NCBI RefSeq assembly: GCF_000464535.1
Contig: NW_006916596.1
Location: forward strand, 18,093-82,092
DNA length: 64,000 bases
Origin: Endocarpon pusillum Z07020
Lineage: Eukaryota > Ascomycota > Eurotiomycetes > Verrucariales > Verrucariaceae
Reading direction: 5' to 3'
The translations under genes and the position numbers were made by a program. Positions 22,313-34,391 of the stretch are shown here, piece by piece (positions within the stretch are counted from its first letter, which is position 1; every line of letters starts with the position of its first letter). The notes beneath the pieces were generated by a model, which had not been told where the DNA came from, searched no databases, and was given only the letters and a program-made list of their open reading frames with translations.

Positions 22313-23058
22313 ACTGACGATGAAGTACGGGGGCCCTGGCTGGTATTGAGATAACAGATACGCCCCTTCTGTAACGAAGCAGATGCTGGAAGAAAAGGGC
22401 AGCCACCAGAAGACTGAAAAATATTGACTCGAGCGTTGTTACGACTTGTTCTGTATGTGTAGCGTCGACTGCTGTCCTACAAGCCTCACTGGAGCACCTT
22501 GCGGCCTTGGCATTTCATTTTTGATACCTAATTCTTGCTAGTAAATTTTTGGCGGGCTTATCGGAGCCAGCAATTTACCCCACTGCACCACCGATACACT
22601 TGCATACATATATGCTCGTCAGCACCTCTGGTTGGCGCCTTCAGTAAGTGTCAAGGGCCCTGGTACGAATATCCCCCTTCGAGTATGCTTCAGGTCTACT
22701 TAATAGGACGGCTGTCACTGGTGGTGTGGAACTCTTCTCTCCCGTCACTGTTCTGCCTCTTCCTGCTGAGGAGGACCGGTAGGCCCTGGTTGTTTGTGAA
22801 ACCTTTCCCTATGCGCCTCAGCTATAACAATACCATCACTCGAGCTTCTCCTCCTTTACATCCATTCGTTTCCGCCTTGTACTGGTGATTTCCTTGTTCT
22901 CGGAGAGCAGAATGACCATTGCCCCTACGAAATAGTCGATAGGAACTCTTGGAATGAGTCTCCGCGCCTATCCATCGACCTGCCATTAAAGTCTTACTTC
23001 GTCATACAGCTGTCACATAAGCTCTGCGCCTCCTACATTTCTTACCCAGACGAGCAGA
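22313..23058. promoter_or_regulatory. Shared divergent promoter region of eRF1 and the Avt1-like gene
   Basis: 746 bp between two divergent starts with no supported gene. The stretch before 23059 is pyrimidine-rich in places, as in many fungal promoters. No specific factor site is claimed. Confidence 0.5.
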
Positions 23059-25090
23059 ATGTCCAAAAGGTCCTCGAATCACCCCATAACCTGGGAAAGC
23101 TATAATCACGGCCGTACCTCTTCGCCTGGTTCTGTAGTCTCCGGGACTAGCCCTCATAGCACAGCCAGGGTTTCGCCTTCGGCAACTTCGGATTCACGAA
23201 CTATCCGCCAGCAGAATGAGCACGATGGAGGGGATGGGCTGCGAAGGCGGAGGTCCTCAATTTCCATCAGGATCAGTTCTATACGGCAAGCGGGTGGAGT
23301 AAATAGCATCGAGAATTTTGCGAGGTCATGGCAACGTGCCGCAGGATTCCACGAGATCACACCTGTACGCAGGACTTCATTTATAGGACACGATGCGGAG
23401 GACGACGATTATGCTGAATTAGGTGGCGCAGAGCGCGCCCGACCACAAGAATCTCTCCTAAGGCAACAATTTGAATCCGCGGGAGGTCATGGCGCAGTTG
23501 ACTCTGGTGTTGATGAGGATAGCGCGAAGGATCCCGGACGAAGAGAGGGCAGTCGACCTTTGGATGGAAGACTTCCGAGCGATGCCAACAATGAATTATT
23601 CTTACAAACAACACATATGGCGACTCCAATAGATCCTAGCTTTGGCACCAGTTATGGAACACTTTCTTCAAGGATAAATGAATCATCTAGAAGGCATGCG
23701 GCGCGCCTTTTCCAAGAGCAGCAATTGACAGGTGCCCAAGAGCCAGACAACGAGAGAGCGCCGCTTCTAGTCAAGCAGGTTGAAAACGAAGACGGCACGG
23801 TAACAAATGTGATCATCGGCCAGTCAACGTTGCCCCAAACCGTTTTCAACTCAGTCAATACCTTGATTGGTGTGGGATTGCTGGCCCTTCCCCTCGCGAT
23901 CAATTACGCGGGCTGGATTGTGGGACTGCTGTTTCTCACGTTTGCTGCTGTTATCACCTCCTACACTGCGAAGTTACTGACTGCTTGTCTGGACATCGAT
24001 CAAGCTCTTATCACATATGCAGATCTTGCATATGTGAGTTTCGGACCACGAGCTCGCATCGTGACCGGAATTCTTTTCAGCTTGGAGCTGATAGCAGCAT
24101 GTGTTGCTCTAGTCGTTCTTTTCGCTGACAGTTTGGATGCCCTTGTTCCGGGCTGGGGAGTCATAGAATGGAAGGTGATTTGCGGCATATTACTCATACC
24201 GCTTAATTTCATGCCCCTCAGATTGCTCTCCTTTTCAAGCATCTTGGGAATCGTCTGCTGCACAATGCTGGTTGCAGTCGTCAGCACCGATGGACTTATC
24301 AAACCTCATTGCCCAGGTTCACTGCGGGAGCCTGAAGTGACACGTCTTTTTCCGGAGAATTGGTCGACGCTGCCACTGAGCTTCGGGCTATTGATGTCGC
24401 CCTGGGGTGGCCATTCTGTGTTTCCGTCCATATACCGCGATATGAGACACCCGCAGAAGTATGGAAGAAGTTTGCGGTATACGTACGGCTTCACCTTCAG
24501 CCTTGATCTGACAATGGCTGTTGTGGGACTTTTGATGTTCGGAGACTATATCCATGACGAAGTGACGTCCAACATTTTACTGGCGGAAGGTTATCCACGA
24601 TTTCTTTCCATCATCATCGTAGTGCTGATTGCGATCATTCCTATCACCAAGATACCTCTAAAGTATGACAAGTCCACGAGTCGATTTGCTTCTACTGACA
24701 CGTCACAGTTGTCGTCCAATCATTAGCACAATCGAAGTGCTATGCGGCCTCGATCCTCGTCTGATGTCGCCCAATGCGCCACTTCAGGGCATGTCTGGAT
24801 TCACCCGTGGTATCTTCAAGATAACGATCCGAATACTTGTGGTTGTTCTGATGGTGGTCATCGCAGTTGTTTTTCCGCATTTTGATAGCATTATGGCGCT
24901 TATGGGATCTACGCTATGCTTTACGATTTGTGTTATCTTACCAGTGGCTTTCTACTTGAAGTTGTTTGGCAAGGACATCCCGTTGAAAGAGCGCATTCTT
25001 GATTGGATGTTGATCATATCTTGTAGCATAATGGCTGTTGTTGGCACTGTCTGGGCATTTCTGCCAAAGGATTTGATCGGAGCAAACTAG
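23059..25090 (+). CDS. Vacuolar amino acid transporter, Avt1-type (AAAP family)
   Basis: Two exons, 23059-24662 and 24709-25090 (661 residues). The 46-bp intron (GTATGA..CACAG) joins IPITKIPLN to CRPIISTIEVLCGLDPR, a conserved junction in this family. The first ~240 residues are a cytosolic Ser/Arg/Asp-rich tail, a feature of Avt1 proteins. The core begins with STLPQTVFNSVNTLIGVGLL and ALPLAINYAGWIVG, and eleven or so transmembrane segments follow. Members exchange neutral amino acids against protons across the vacuolar membrane. The tail and TVFNSVNTLIGVG motif favour Avt1 over the Avt3/4 branch, but substrate cannot be read from sequence. Confidence 0.9.
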
Positions 25091-25232
25091 TTTCGCTCAG
25101 TCAGCAAATAGCGTGTTGAGCATCCCATTGCATTAGAACAAGTCATTTGCTGAATTCATGCCTTCTGGAAATTTCCACAATTCTAGCGACTATTTAGTGG
25201 TTATTCACTCTTGAACTTCATCGATTGGAATC

Positions 25233-25954
25233 ATGGCGTATTCTAAAGGTTCATTGGTTCTATCCGAAGCAACAATTGATGACCTTCCAGTTTTGTCGGC
25301 GATGTTCCCTCGGGCGTACCACAATACCCCATTCTATGCGAAAATGATGCCGGATACTCCGGCTATTGAAGAGTGGTGGAAAGAGTCACACCGAAATGCC
25401 CTACTTGACCCCAAAACTCGCTTCGCCAAAGTCACTGATGAAGACACCGCCGAGGTTGTGGCAATGGTTAGATGGGTCCTCCCGCGCGACAATGAAAGCC
25501 CACAGCCAGGGCCTGAAAAAGGCAGATGGCCGGAATTTCCCGATGATGTTGACCGAAGTCTGGCTGATCCGTTGTTTGAAAGTGTGGCACGATTTCGCAA
25601 GGAAAATATGGAAGACAGGAGGCATTACCGTAGGTCTCAATTACTTGATAACTTTCGTTATGGACGTTACCCAATACCATCAGCATGAAGTCATGTTCCC
25701 TGTTGCTGAATTTTACAGGCCTCGAATTCATCGCGACAGCCAAAGAGTACAAAGGCCGAGGCGCCGCTTCTCTCATGATGCGGTACGGTTGCGACATGGC
25801 CGATAATGATGGACTGGAAATATATGTTGCCGCCAGTATGGAGGGCTATCCGGTGTATCTCAAGTACGGCTTCGTCTTGAAGGGAGAGGAAACTATGCCA
25901 GGTGGATATGGGCATATACAGCGGCATTTAGTTCGACCTGCGAGAAAGCACTGA
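25233..25954 (+). CDS. GNAT-family N-acetyltransferase
   Basis: Exons 25233-25629 and 25719-25954 give 210 residues. The 89-bp intron (GTAGGT..TTTACAG) joins DRRHYR to LEFIATAKEYKGRGAASLMM. That second piece is the acetyl-CoA-binding motif A (Q/RxxGxG/A form KGRGAA) after the beta4 strand. The following GLEIYVAASMEGYPVYLKYG and FVLKGEE match the C-terminal beta strands of the fold. The N-terminal half (LSEATIDDLPVLSAMFPRAY) is typical of the small fungal GNATs that act on unknown small molecules. The gene lies 142 bp downstream of the transporter on the same strand. Confidence 0.85.
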
Positions 25955-26658
25955 GACAATTTAGAGACACGTCGAGTAAGGTCATGCACCTCCCTGAACA
26001 CATTGGGCCACCCAAGTAATCCCCGCCTTATTTGAACAGCTATTGTAGCTCAGCATCAAGCAGAATTCTCAGTGATAATGATGAACCATGGCTAGGCTTG
26101 GCAAGGGCAGAAGAGCTGTCTGTTAACTGGCACTGCACTGCACCGCACCGGCTGGTAAAGCAAGGCAGGCAGGTTAATGCGCTGTTGCTCACAGATTTTG
26201 ATAGGACAGCTACCGTTGATACTTGCGAGACAATACTATGAACAGTACCGTAGGCCTAGCACTGAGACATATTCTATGATCCTCATCAGATGAAAATTCT
26301 TAGGGTTCATTGAAACAAGCACATGGTATGCCTGAAGTTGGAGGAGATTTTGCATGAAGATAGGCGAACAGCCGCCACGCCCCTAATTTTAACTAGTTAG
26401 TTAGAGCCTTAGACATTTCAGAAAAAGCTTGGCCATACCCAAATCGCATCCCAGGTTCGTGGACTTCCAGATTGTTTCTACATTGTCTGCACTTAACCAA
26501 TTTCACTTCACTGAGCGCTCCTTTCAAACAATCTTCCAGCACATAATTTACTGGTGTACCTGTGCTTACCGTCTGTTGACCGCTATTGTCAATGCTTCTT
26601 GACCTATTCCCCGTTACCGTTTGAGATTCAGGAGGACACCGCGTACTACGAAATCAAG
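25955..26658. other. Intergenic, no supported gene
   Basis: About 700 bp upstream of the nucleotide-sugar transporter. A short CTGCACTGCACCGCACCGG-type repetitive stretch occurs near 26130. Nothing else recognised. Confidence 0.5.
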
Positions 26659-27979
26659 ATGTCTGATGACAAGAAACGAGATGAATACGACATCGAGCTG
26701 GGGGAAAAGAATGGCAAAGTCTTCGATGCACCTACGCCTCCGCCACAACCTAGATTTACTCCAGCACCGTCAAGCTCCCTCTCGAACAATCCCATCCTTC
26801 CGATCCTCAGCTATTGCGCATCTTCAATATTGATGACGGTGACCAACAAATATGTTCTATCCGGTACAGACTACAACTTAAACTTCTTCCTGCTCTGTGT
26901 TCAGGTTTGTGCAGAATCTACAATAGGTTATGAAGATGCTGACAAGGTGTTCCGCAGTCTATTGTCTGTGTTGTTGCAATTCAGACATGCAAGTCGTCAG
27001 GGGTTATCAACTATCGTGATTTCAAGGTGGATGAAGCAAAGAAGTGTATGTGCTGGATCACGGAAGTGCGCCGCTTTGGACAAGCTGACTTTGATATGCC
27101 AGGGTTTCCAATCTCTCTTCTCCTAATCGGCATGATCTACACGAGTACAAAAGCGCTCCGATTTCTATCGATCCCTGTTTACACGATTTTCAAGAACTTG
27201 ACTATTATCCTAATCGCATATGGGGAGGTGTTATGGTTTGGGGGCTCGGTGACTTCCATGGCGCTTTTCTCATTCGGCCTAATGGTGCTGAGCTCAGTCA
27301 TTGCGGCATGGGCAGATATTAAGCATGCATTAGAGTCACATGGAACTTCGACATCTGAAGCGACCGCACGAATCTCAACACTCAATGCAGGATACATCTG
27401 GATGTTGGCTAACTGCCTTTGCACGGCGGCATACGTCCTTGGAATGCGCAAGAGGATAAAGCTGACCAATTTCAAGGACTTCGACAGTAAGATTTCATTC
27501 ACTAGTGCAGCTCAAAGTACTAACTCACTGAAGCTATGTTCTACAACAATCTGCTTACGATTCCAATCCTTTTTGTCGCATCTCTCCTGGTGGAAGACTG
27601 GACTTCTGCCAACATCGCCAAGAATTTCCCTGTCGAGACCCGCAACAACATCTTCATGGCTATGATCTTCTCTGGACTTTCATCCGTCTTCATCTCTTAT
27701 ACGTCAGCCTGGTGTGTTCGTGTCACTTCTTCCACCACATATTCTATGGTTGGGGCACTTAACAAACTTCCCATCGCTGTGTCTGGCCTCATATTCTTCG
27801 ATGCACCTGTGACTATTCCTAGCGTGTCGGCGATCTTTGTGGGCTTTGTCAGTGGCATTGTCTATGCAGTGTCGAAGGTCAAGCAGAGCTCCAAACCCAA
27901 GACTGGCATTCTGCCATCGTCAAACACTGCGCCTATCAGTGCAAGCAGTCAAAGCATGAGAGACGGCTTCAAGTCATGA
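26659..27979 (+). CDS. VRG4: Golgi GDP-mannose transporter
   Basis: Four exons: 26659-26904, 26958-27045, 27103-27486 and 27534-27979 (387 residues). The introns are 53, 57 and 47 bp with GTTTGT, GTATGT and GTAAGA donors; the last has a TACTAAC branch. The ATG at 26659 gives MSDDKKRDEYDIELG, a cytosolic tail typical of the family. Spliced sequence restores NFFLLCVQSIVCVVAIQTC, KVDEAKKWFPISLLLIGMIY and NFKDFDTMFYNNLLTIP. Substrate signatures are FKNLTIILIAYGEV and the GALNKLPIAVSG motif, which binds GDP-mannose in Vrg4. It antiports GDP-mannose for GMP to feed Golgi mannosylation of proteins and sphingolipids. About ten transmembrane helices are visible. The frame is complete to the TGA at 27979. 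Confidence 0.94.
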
Positions 27980-28496
27980 AAGAATCTGGCACAGGTTGAA
28001 AAGAGCAAACGGATTTTTTTAATGGGTAGCGATCAGGATGTATGCATCTCTGAGTTGGGCGTTTCTGAGGATGCTGGTGTCACCGTATAGACGCATAGAC
28101 AATGTTTGCTATGTATGGCAAGCAAACAGGTGTCTACTCTCGGGCTAGTCTCGCCAAAGCGACAATATGAGTCTTGTACTAGTATTCGAGTTCTACTTTG
28201 TGGTGATCCGACTTGGATTGATCGACCTTCTTGAAGGTATCGCTTGACCAGGGAGCTCGGTGTGACAAGGACGCAACATCCATTTCTAAGACGTGTCTTG
28301 GGTATCGTATACTCGAGAATGTAAGGAGTAGATTATACTGCCATTCATCATGAGCTAACAGTAGATTGGTACTCCAAGGCGAAATATTCTGTAGTGTCTG
28401 AGACCAATCACACTGGAGACCAATTCCGAGCAGCCTATGCCGGATTTCAATACTTGCCATTCTTTTTTTTTCATTTTTAAAACCTTCTTTACTCCC
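27980..28496. other. Intergenic, no supported gene
   Basis: 3' flank of the GDP-mannose transporter and promoter of the Bmt5-like gene. Contains short T-rich tracts (near 28010 and 28462). No gene supported. Confidence 0.55.
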
Positions 28497-30015
28497 ATGG
28501 GTAAGCAGCATGGAAAACCTCGACAAGCACACAGGCACCATCACGACTTTTCCGAAGCTAAGAACAAGTTTTCCACATCTGGACCTGTGAAGAAATCAGC
28601 ACCGAGCAATCCATCCAAGAAGGGTAAACAACCACAGCATGTGAAAGCTGTGGTGCCGTTCCGCCCATCTGATCATATCTTGCTTGTCGGCGAAGGTGAG
28701 TACTTTGATGAAAAGCTGATCAATTTGGATGGAGCTTCATCTTGACTTCTTCTATTGATTTTGGCAGGGGCACTATCACTGAAAACTGGGCCAATTGTTT
28801 TTCTGCATACACTTTTACTTCCGAAGTTGTCCTGTCTATGACTGATCTTAACCCGGTTCCTATTCCTCCTCATTAACCTTATCGACTCCCCTAAATCTGG
28901 CACTGTGCTCTTATGCTCCCCATCCTGACTGTTCTGCAGGAGACTTTTCTTTCGCACTGTCCCTGATTGAGCATCACAAATGCAAATACGTTACAGCAAC
29001 CTGCTATGATTCGGAGGAAGTCCTGCATCAGAAGTACCCCCAGGCTGGCGAGATCCTGCAGAAACTCCTGAGCCACAATGGGCTAGACAGGTCTGCCGAT
29101 CAGCGATATCTGGAGCCTACAGAGAAGCAGGCTCTGCTCCTTGAAGAGACCATAGAACAGATTGGGGTCGACGGCAAAAGCTCTTCGGAATGGGAAGGCT
29201 TATCCCCTTCCTCCTCGTCAGACACAACACACCCCACCACGAATATCGCATCAAGCTTGACCAATGAGTTAGAGAGCTACTACCGTAACGATTCAGCTCA
29301 TAGCAATATCTCTTTTCATCCTTCCATATCAGCAAACAATCTCCCGAAATACAAGCCCGTCCGCCACAACGCGCCTTATAACAAGATAGTGTTCAACTTC
29401 CCACACGTTGGCGGACTCTCCAGGGACGTCAACCGGCAAGTTCGTGCGAACCAAGAGTTGCTTGTTGCCTTCTTCGAGTCGTGCAGGTCTCTTTTGGCCA
29501 GCAAGTCAAAACCAGTGCCCTCCGACCGGTACGAGGCTTTCGAGCGGTGTAATCACGAAGAACTATATGAGGGCTCGAACAGCGACCAAGATCAGGAAGA
29601 ATCTGAAAACGCACGGGCCACTGGAGAGGTAATCGTCTCCTTGTTTGACGGCGAACCATACACTTTGTGGAACATCAGGGACTTGGCACGACACTCCGGA
29701 TTTCAGGTCGTCACAAGTTGGCGGTTTCCTTGGAAAGCTTATCCAGGATATCGACATGCCAGAACTGTTGGCAAGATCCGCAGGAAGACAAACGGCAGCG
29801 AAGTCGCTGACCAAGATGGTCAGGACCACAAGAAGAGGGGTGCCTGGAGGGGAGAGGAAAGGGAAGCCAGAGGATTCGTTTTTAAGATGGTAGAAGAAGA
29901 ATGCGGAACGGTAGGTGCAACCACCAAAGGAAAGACGAAGCCTCAAGTACAATCTAAGCCAGGGCCGAGCAACAAGAGAAAGAGAAGTTCTTCAAGCGAC
30001 GAGAGCGATGTTTGA
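28497..30015 (+). CDS. 25S rRNA (uridine-N3) methyltransferase, Bmt5-like
   Basis: Exon 1 (28497-28695) encodes a basic N-terminus and HILLVGEG. A 244-bp intron (GTGAGT..CTGCAG), long for this locus, leads to exon 2 (28940-30015), which continues DFSFALSLIEHHKC and VTATCYDSEEVLHQKYPQA. VGEGDFSFALSL is the SAM-binding first strand and glycine loop of the Rossmann-like DUF2431 domain. Later NKIVFNFPHVGGL and NRQVRANQELLVAFF are the other diagnostic segments, followed by the ILVSL-type strand (VIVSLFDGEPYTLWNIRDLA). The C-terminal ~90 residues are Lys/Ser-rich and nucleolar-targeting in character. Total 424 residues. In yeast the homologue methylates U2634 of 25S rRNA; the exact target here is inferred. 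Confidence 0.88.
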
Positions 30016-30251
30016 CGACGACATCTCTGCGATACTTCTAAGTTGATGGAGCCTTAACCAGAGAAATCCAGTAAATGGATTGCATCCCTTGAACCAGGTA
30101 GTAAGACAGGCACACTTTGTTGCATGGGCCTAGTTTTCTGCCATAAGAGGTGATTGCAGATTGCTGAGACTTCTTGAGCAGAGAAATAGTGTACTTTTTC
30201 AACTTGTTGCACAGTATATCTCAAAATTTGGCCAACAAGGCACTGGCAGTT

Positions 30252-30547
30252 ATGCTCTTCATTCTTCTCCCGGTCGGGACCCAACTCCAATCATCTCTTA
30301 TCTTGACTTCCAGTCTCTCCACAGCCTCATCTTCGTCAACAAGCACATTAGTAGACTCATAACACGGAAAGACATCTACTCGACCCTCATCCACTTCGAA
30401 ATGTCCGAATCACGAGCAGATCGTAAGAAGAAGATAAAGTTTGCATGTTATGGATGCCCGAGACTTCGGCCAAGGGGATGCTTTAATCGTCCACAGATGC
30501 GAAGCGACCTCCTGAGTGGGGGCATCAACACCTATCTAGCATGTTAA
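30252..30547 (+). pseudogene. F-box protein remnant (first of three tandem paralogues)
   Basis: From the ATG at 30252 the frame reads MLFILLPVGTQLQ, then loses register. The +1 neighbour continues IISYLDFQSLHSLIFVNKHI, DIYSTLIHFE and KFACYGCPRLRP before stopping at 30547. The join requires one extra base after CTCCAA, i.e. a one-base deletion. The layout (LP-E-QL-II-YL F-box start, then a CYxC motif ~60 residues on) matches the intact paralogue at 30731. Confidence 0.6.
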
Positions 30548-30730
30548 GGTGGGCAAGGAACACTGTTCAGCACCCACAAGTCCTGCAGGTAAATGCATTG
30601 TGGATGTCATGTGTAAAGTGTTCTCTGAGCCAATGTATGTTGCTCGACCATTTCTTCTCCTTCTACAACTCTTCATGGTTGTTGCATGAGAATATACTAC
30701 ATCACAGCTCCTACAGTTGTCGTTGAAACC

Positions 30731-31297
30731 ATGTCTCTGGGTTCCCTTCCCACCGAGATCCAGCTGCAGATAATTTCCTACATCAATGACTTCTGCGCTC
30801 TTCGATGTCTTCATCGTACAAATCGCCACTTCTCTTCCCTGGTGAGGCGAGACCAAGTCCAGGCGGCTCTGCTCGAGTTCGAGCGTTCACACAAGGACTG
30901 GCTCATTCAGGTCAACTACTTTCCCTGCTATTCCTGTCTACAAGTTTCTCCTCGAACGGAGCACTGGTTTCAGGACCTCGTCATTGCCGATTCAACAGCC
31001 GATATATGTGGCGTAGACGCGCTGAGCAGACGATATCGTGCGTGTGATGCTAAGGAAGAGAACAAATTTCTGAAGTCACTGTTAGTCAAAGCCTATACTA
31101 TGTTGCTCCAACTTTGTTCTGACTTATTTACAAGAAAGAGACGTTCTATACGTGTTTACAAGGTTGAAGACATCTCAGGTCCAATCCCTATCGTCAACGT
31201 ATGGGGCCTTTGGTGCCAACTCATCTCACTTCATCTTCAATCAGAAGTCAAGCTGACTTCACCCAGAGACGATACACAGAACACCACTCCCACATAG
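30731..31297 (+). CDS. F-box domain protein (intact paralogue)
   Basis: The ATG at 30731 (ACC-ATG) opens directly into an F-box: MSLGSLPTEIQLQIISYI, then DFCALRCLHRTNRHFSSLV. F-boxes recruit substrates to SCF ubiquitin ligases through Skp1. After it come an amphipathic stretch, the family CYSC motif (NYFPCYSCLQVSPR), and a C-terminal region of about 100 residues without known repeats. The length is 188 residues. Codons 110-188 are less protein-like, so an unrecognised intron or a truncated C-terminus is possible. It lies between two broken copies of the same family. Confidence 0.7.
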   Translation: MSLGSLPTEIQLQIISYINDFCALRCLHRTNRHFSSLVRRDQVQAALLEFERSHKDWLIQVNYFPCYSCLQVSPRTEHWFQDLVIADSTADICGVDALSRRYRACDAKEENKFLKSLLVKAYTMLLQLCSDLFTRKRRSIRVYKVEDISGPIPIVNVWGLWCQLISLHLQSEVKLTSPRDDTQNTTPT

Positions 31298-31384
31298 CAC
31301 TTTGCAACGACCCTAACCCTCCGAGCATCTTTATTTTGTACGCAGACATTCTTATCCAGCCCACGCAAAGGTGGTCCTCCAACC

Positions 31385-31778
31385 ATGTCACTCACTTCCC
31401 TGTCTACCGAACTTCACCTGGCCATCATCGTCCGTCTTGGCTACAAGTCACTTGTGAACATGAAGCTCATCAGCCATCACTTCTTTAATGTCGAAACCAA
31501 AACACACATCCAAGAAGTGCTCGTCAGCTTTAAGGCCACGAAATCGAGACACGCTTATTCAGAACTACCTTTGTGCTTGTTACACCTGCTTGAAGATCAA
31601 CTGTGTTGGGCTTCATCGTACTCCCACCCTTAGCCCACGATACAATCTTCGAGCGCCAGTGAGCAGCCGCTGCTGGTATTGTTTAGGTCGCCCATGCCGT
31701 GTTGAATTGATCAATGGATGGGGCGGAATGTGGTGTCCACATGACATCAGCAACATAGGGTTTAAGGACGAAAGATGA
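31385..31778 (+). pseudogene. F-box protein remnant (third tandem paralogue)
   Basis: The frame from 31385 reads MSLTSLSTELHLAIIVRLGY and VNMKLISHHFFNVE, an F-box start parallel to the copy at 30731. It then drifts, while the adjacent frame continues RNRDTLIQNYLCACYTCLKI with the family CYxC motif and ends at 31778. No GT-AG pair reconciles the frames, so a frameshift near 31525 is the simplest reading. Confidence 0.55.
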
Positions 31779-32820
31779 AGAGGGAGGGAGAAACGCCGGT
31801 CTCTGTCTGTTCGGACCATGAGAACGTAGACCCAGCAATGCAACAGGGGTTACGGGCGCTCACCAACCAGCTCAAGGAAGTGCATGAAGAGCGCTTTCAT
31901 CAGTCAGCTCTCTCACCAGAAGGCGCAACGCAGAAGTCATTCTTCAGTATTGGCCGAAATTGCTACATGGCAAATTCTCCCCTTCCATAATGTTTCGACG
32001 AGATTAAACCTGTTCAACCGTGAATACACACACGGGGACGCAGATTTCCATTCTTCCCCCTCCGTCTCCTTCTCGTTCACCTTCCTTTCGAAGTCCTTTC
32101 TCCTTTCTCTCTCCATCCTATATTCTTTCCCCTCTCGATCATCCCCCCCATTCATATGCCCCTGGGTTTGTGTAGTCACTTTTTCCTAGTTTCTTGACCC
32201 CCCCCCACCCCCCCCCACACACACACAATCTTAGGCGCTCAACCGTCTCATCCCTGCTGGACCGAACCCGGAACCGGACCCGGCAAAAACTCGAAATTCT
32301 CCTGCTCCCAGCAACCACAGATGCAAAAATTGCTATTCTACATTTTCCCGGCAAGATCAGGATATCTCTGCGACAGAAATCATGTGAAAGAGATGGTGAG
32401 GATGAGGGGTGCGGTAAGAAAGGCAGTCAGTCATCTTGGATTATGTCCACCTGTGTGGAGTGTTGGGGAAGAAGAGCTGTGAAAGTGGGCTCAGTCAGGG
32501 TATCGATCGGTTCAGGGAGTCATACGACATTCTGGTCAGCCGCAGTGTTTGTGCCGTCTGGAAATGGGGCCAAGTAAAATGACCAAACCCACGAACATTG
32601 GGTACATCATGTTCCATATAGCTGCCTGAAAATGACACTGTGCAAGGCTGCATTCTCTATTCATGGAAATTGACCTGTTCTATCATCAGCTATCTGATGG
32701 CTTGGACTGCCTTCCATTTTCGATCATATCGTGGTCTGTCGTGAAACTTGTCTCGTCAGACCTCAACATGCTTCAGGCCTCGTCCCTGCTCAACCGTAGT
32801 CGACATGCATGGCGTTCAGT
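31779..32820. repeat. Gene-free stretch with strong pyrimidine low complexity
   Basis: Contains a C/T-rich tract (about 32046-32160) and a poly-C run merging into (CA)n (about 32198-32228). Frames read here are low-complexity shadows. No gene supported between the F-box remnant and the stop of eEF1B-gamma. Confidence 0.6.
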
Positions 32821-34391
32821 CTACTTGAACACCTTCCCATCCGCCCACTCGTACGTTTTACCATCGACCTCGATAGGCTTATCCCAGCTCCACTGGTCCT
32901 CCACGAACTCTTTGTGCTCTGGCTTAGCGGGGTCCAGCTTAGTGAACTCATAGCTCTCATAGTCAGGGGCAACATCGAACGCCGGTACAGCGTCATCGCC
33001 ACGGACGAGGAATGCACCCCGAATGATGGAGTCGTTGCTGGTACCGTAGACAGACGCGGCTCCGAAGAGGTACTTACGGGAGGCTTCAAGACGATTGAAG
33101 AAACCACCTAGGGTATGAGTTAGCGCATTTGAGATTGACATGAGAAGTATGACCTACCGATCAAATTTGCACTCATGAAGGTCATGGTCAGCTCATCGTT
33201 GTATTTGTAATCCACTCGCCACAACGAGTACTCGTCTGGCTTGTAGTGCTCCCAGAACCATGGTAAGGCCTCTCCACGGGTGTCGGCATTCGAGTATTTG
33301 CGTTTCCAGTCATCAAGGATGAGGGTTGGTTTCGGCAGGTTCTCAAGAGGATGCTTTGCAGCCTTTGGAGCCGGTGCAGCTTCCTCCTCCTCCTCCTCCT
33401 CCTCCTCCTCCTCCTCTTCCTTCTTCTCCTTAGTCTGAGGCTTGGCGGCTGGTGCTGGCGCGGGTTTGGCTGGCTTTGGCTCTTTCTTGGGAGGAGTGTA
33501 TTTGACAGCTTCATCGATCATGATAGGCTTGTCAACCATAGCTTTCCAAGTTGGCTGGTTAGCAATCGTCTCGAACCAGCGCGTGGTGTTTGGATGTTCT
33601 TCACGGAATTTCTTGTCGAAGACGAATTGGAAACCGCGGGATATGAGAGATGTAACGAAGAGGTCGGCTAAGGTTGGTCTTTCACCCACGAGGTATGTGT
33701 GTACCAGAAAGTGCTGTTCAAGGACCATAACTGTCTTCAAGGTGGCTTCACGGGCATCGTCGACGTTCCTCTTGTTGAAGGGGTCCAGTCCAACCAGTGG
33801 ACGGAACCAATTCGCAATGTTGGGAAGAAGCTCAGTGTTTGCGAAGGACATCCAGCGGAGGATCGAGGCATAGTCTTGCTTTGTCTTGCCCAGGAGTGTT
33901 GTCTTCTCATTCTGGGAAGTGACTACGAATAATTAGTGATGTGTGTAACTGTTGGATGCGACAACCAGGTGGAACAGTTTGTGAGTGCGGTCAGAATCAT
34001 AAATGGTCAACAGGATTTTCAGACAGGGATAACTGTGTTTATAATATGGCTCATCTTGTGAAGAGGCGGCAGCTGGCAAAAGGCAAGGCTCGACATACAG
34101 TACACAGCAATAGCCATGGTTTCGGTCAAGATGTATCCATTTGCGCCAACAAAGGTGGGGATTCTGCCCAAAGGATTGAGCTTGAAGTATTCCAGATCCT
34201 GAACAGGAGGTTTGGTCTCGACGAGCTCGATGTCTAGGTTGTTCTCCTTTGCAACAGCTAATAGAACGGTGGACCGGCCGTTTTCCTGAGGAACAGATAG
34301 GTCAGTCTCTGACAACCACTCATCCGAGAGAATATTGTGCGGTCAGCAGAGAGCAACATACCTTGTAGCCGTAGAGCTTTCCGAAAGACAT
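32821..34391 (-). CDS. Elongation factor eEF1B gamma subunit
   Basis: Exons on the minus strand are 34391-34362, 34285-34099, 33922-33158 and 33107-32821 (422 residues). The introns are 76, 176 and 50 bp with GTATGT, GTATGT and GTAGGT donors. The first exon is just MSFGKLYGYK. Residues ~1-205 form the GST-like domain (ENGRSTVLLAVAKENNLDIE, LNPLGRIPTFVGANGYILTE, MSFANTELLPNIANWFRPL). A Lys/Pro/Glu linker follows, with an uninterrupted run of about 13 Glu encoded by a CTC/TCC microsatellite (33381-33419 on the plus strand). The C-terminal EF1G domain is complete: HPLENLPKPTLILDDWKRKY, then GGFFNRLEASRKYLFGAASV and the end EVDGKTYEWADGKVFK. It anchors eEF1B alpha for nucleotide exchange on eEF1A. 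Confidence 0.96.

Noticed and set aside
33188..33671. Long antisense and alternative frames with poly-Arg or poly-Leu
   Set aside because: Shadows of the CTC/TCC microsatellite encoding poly-Glu in eEF1B-gamma.
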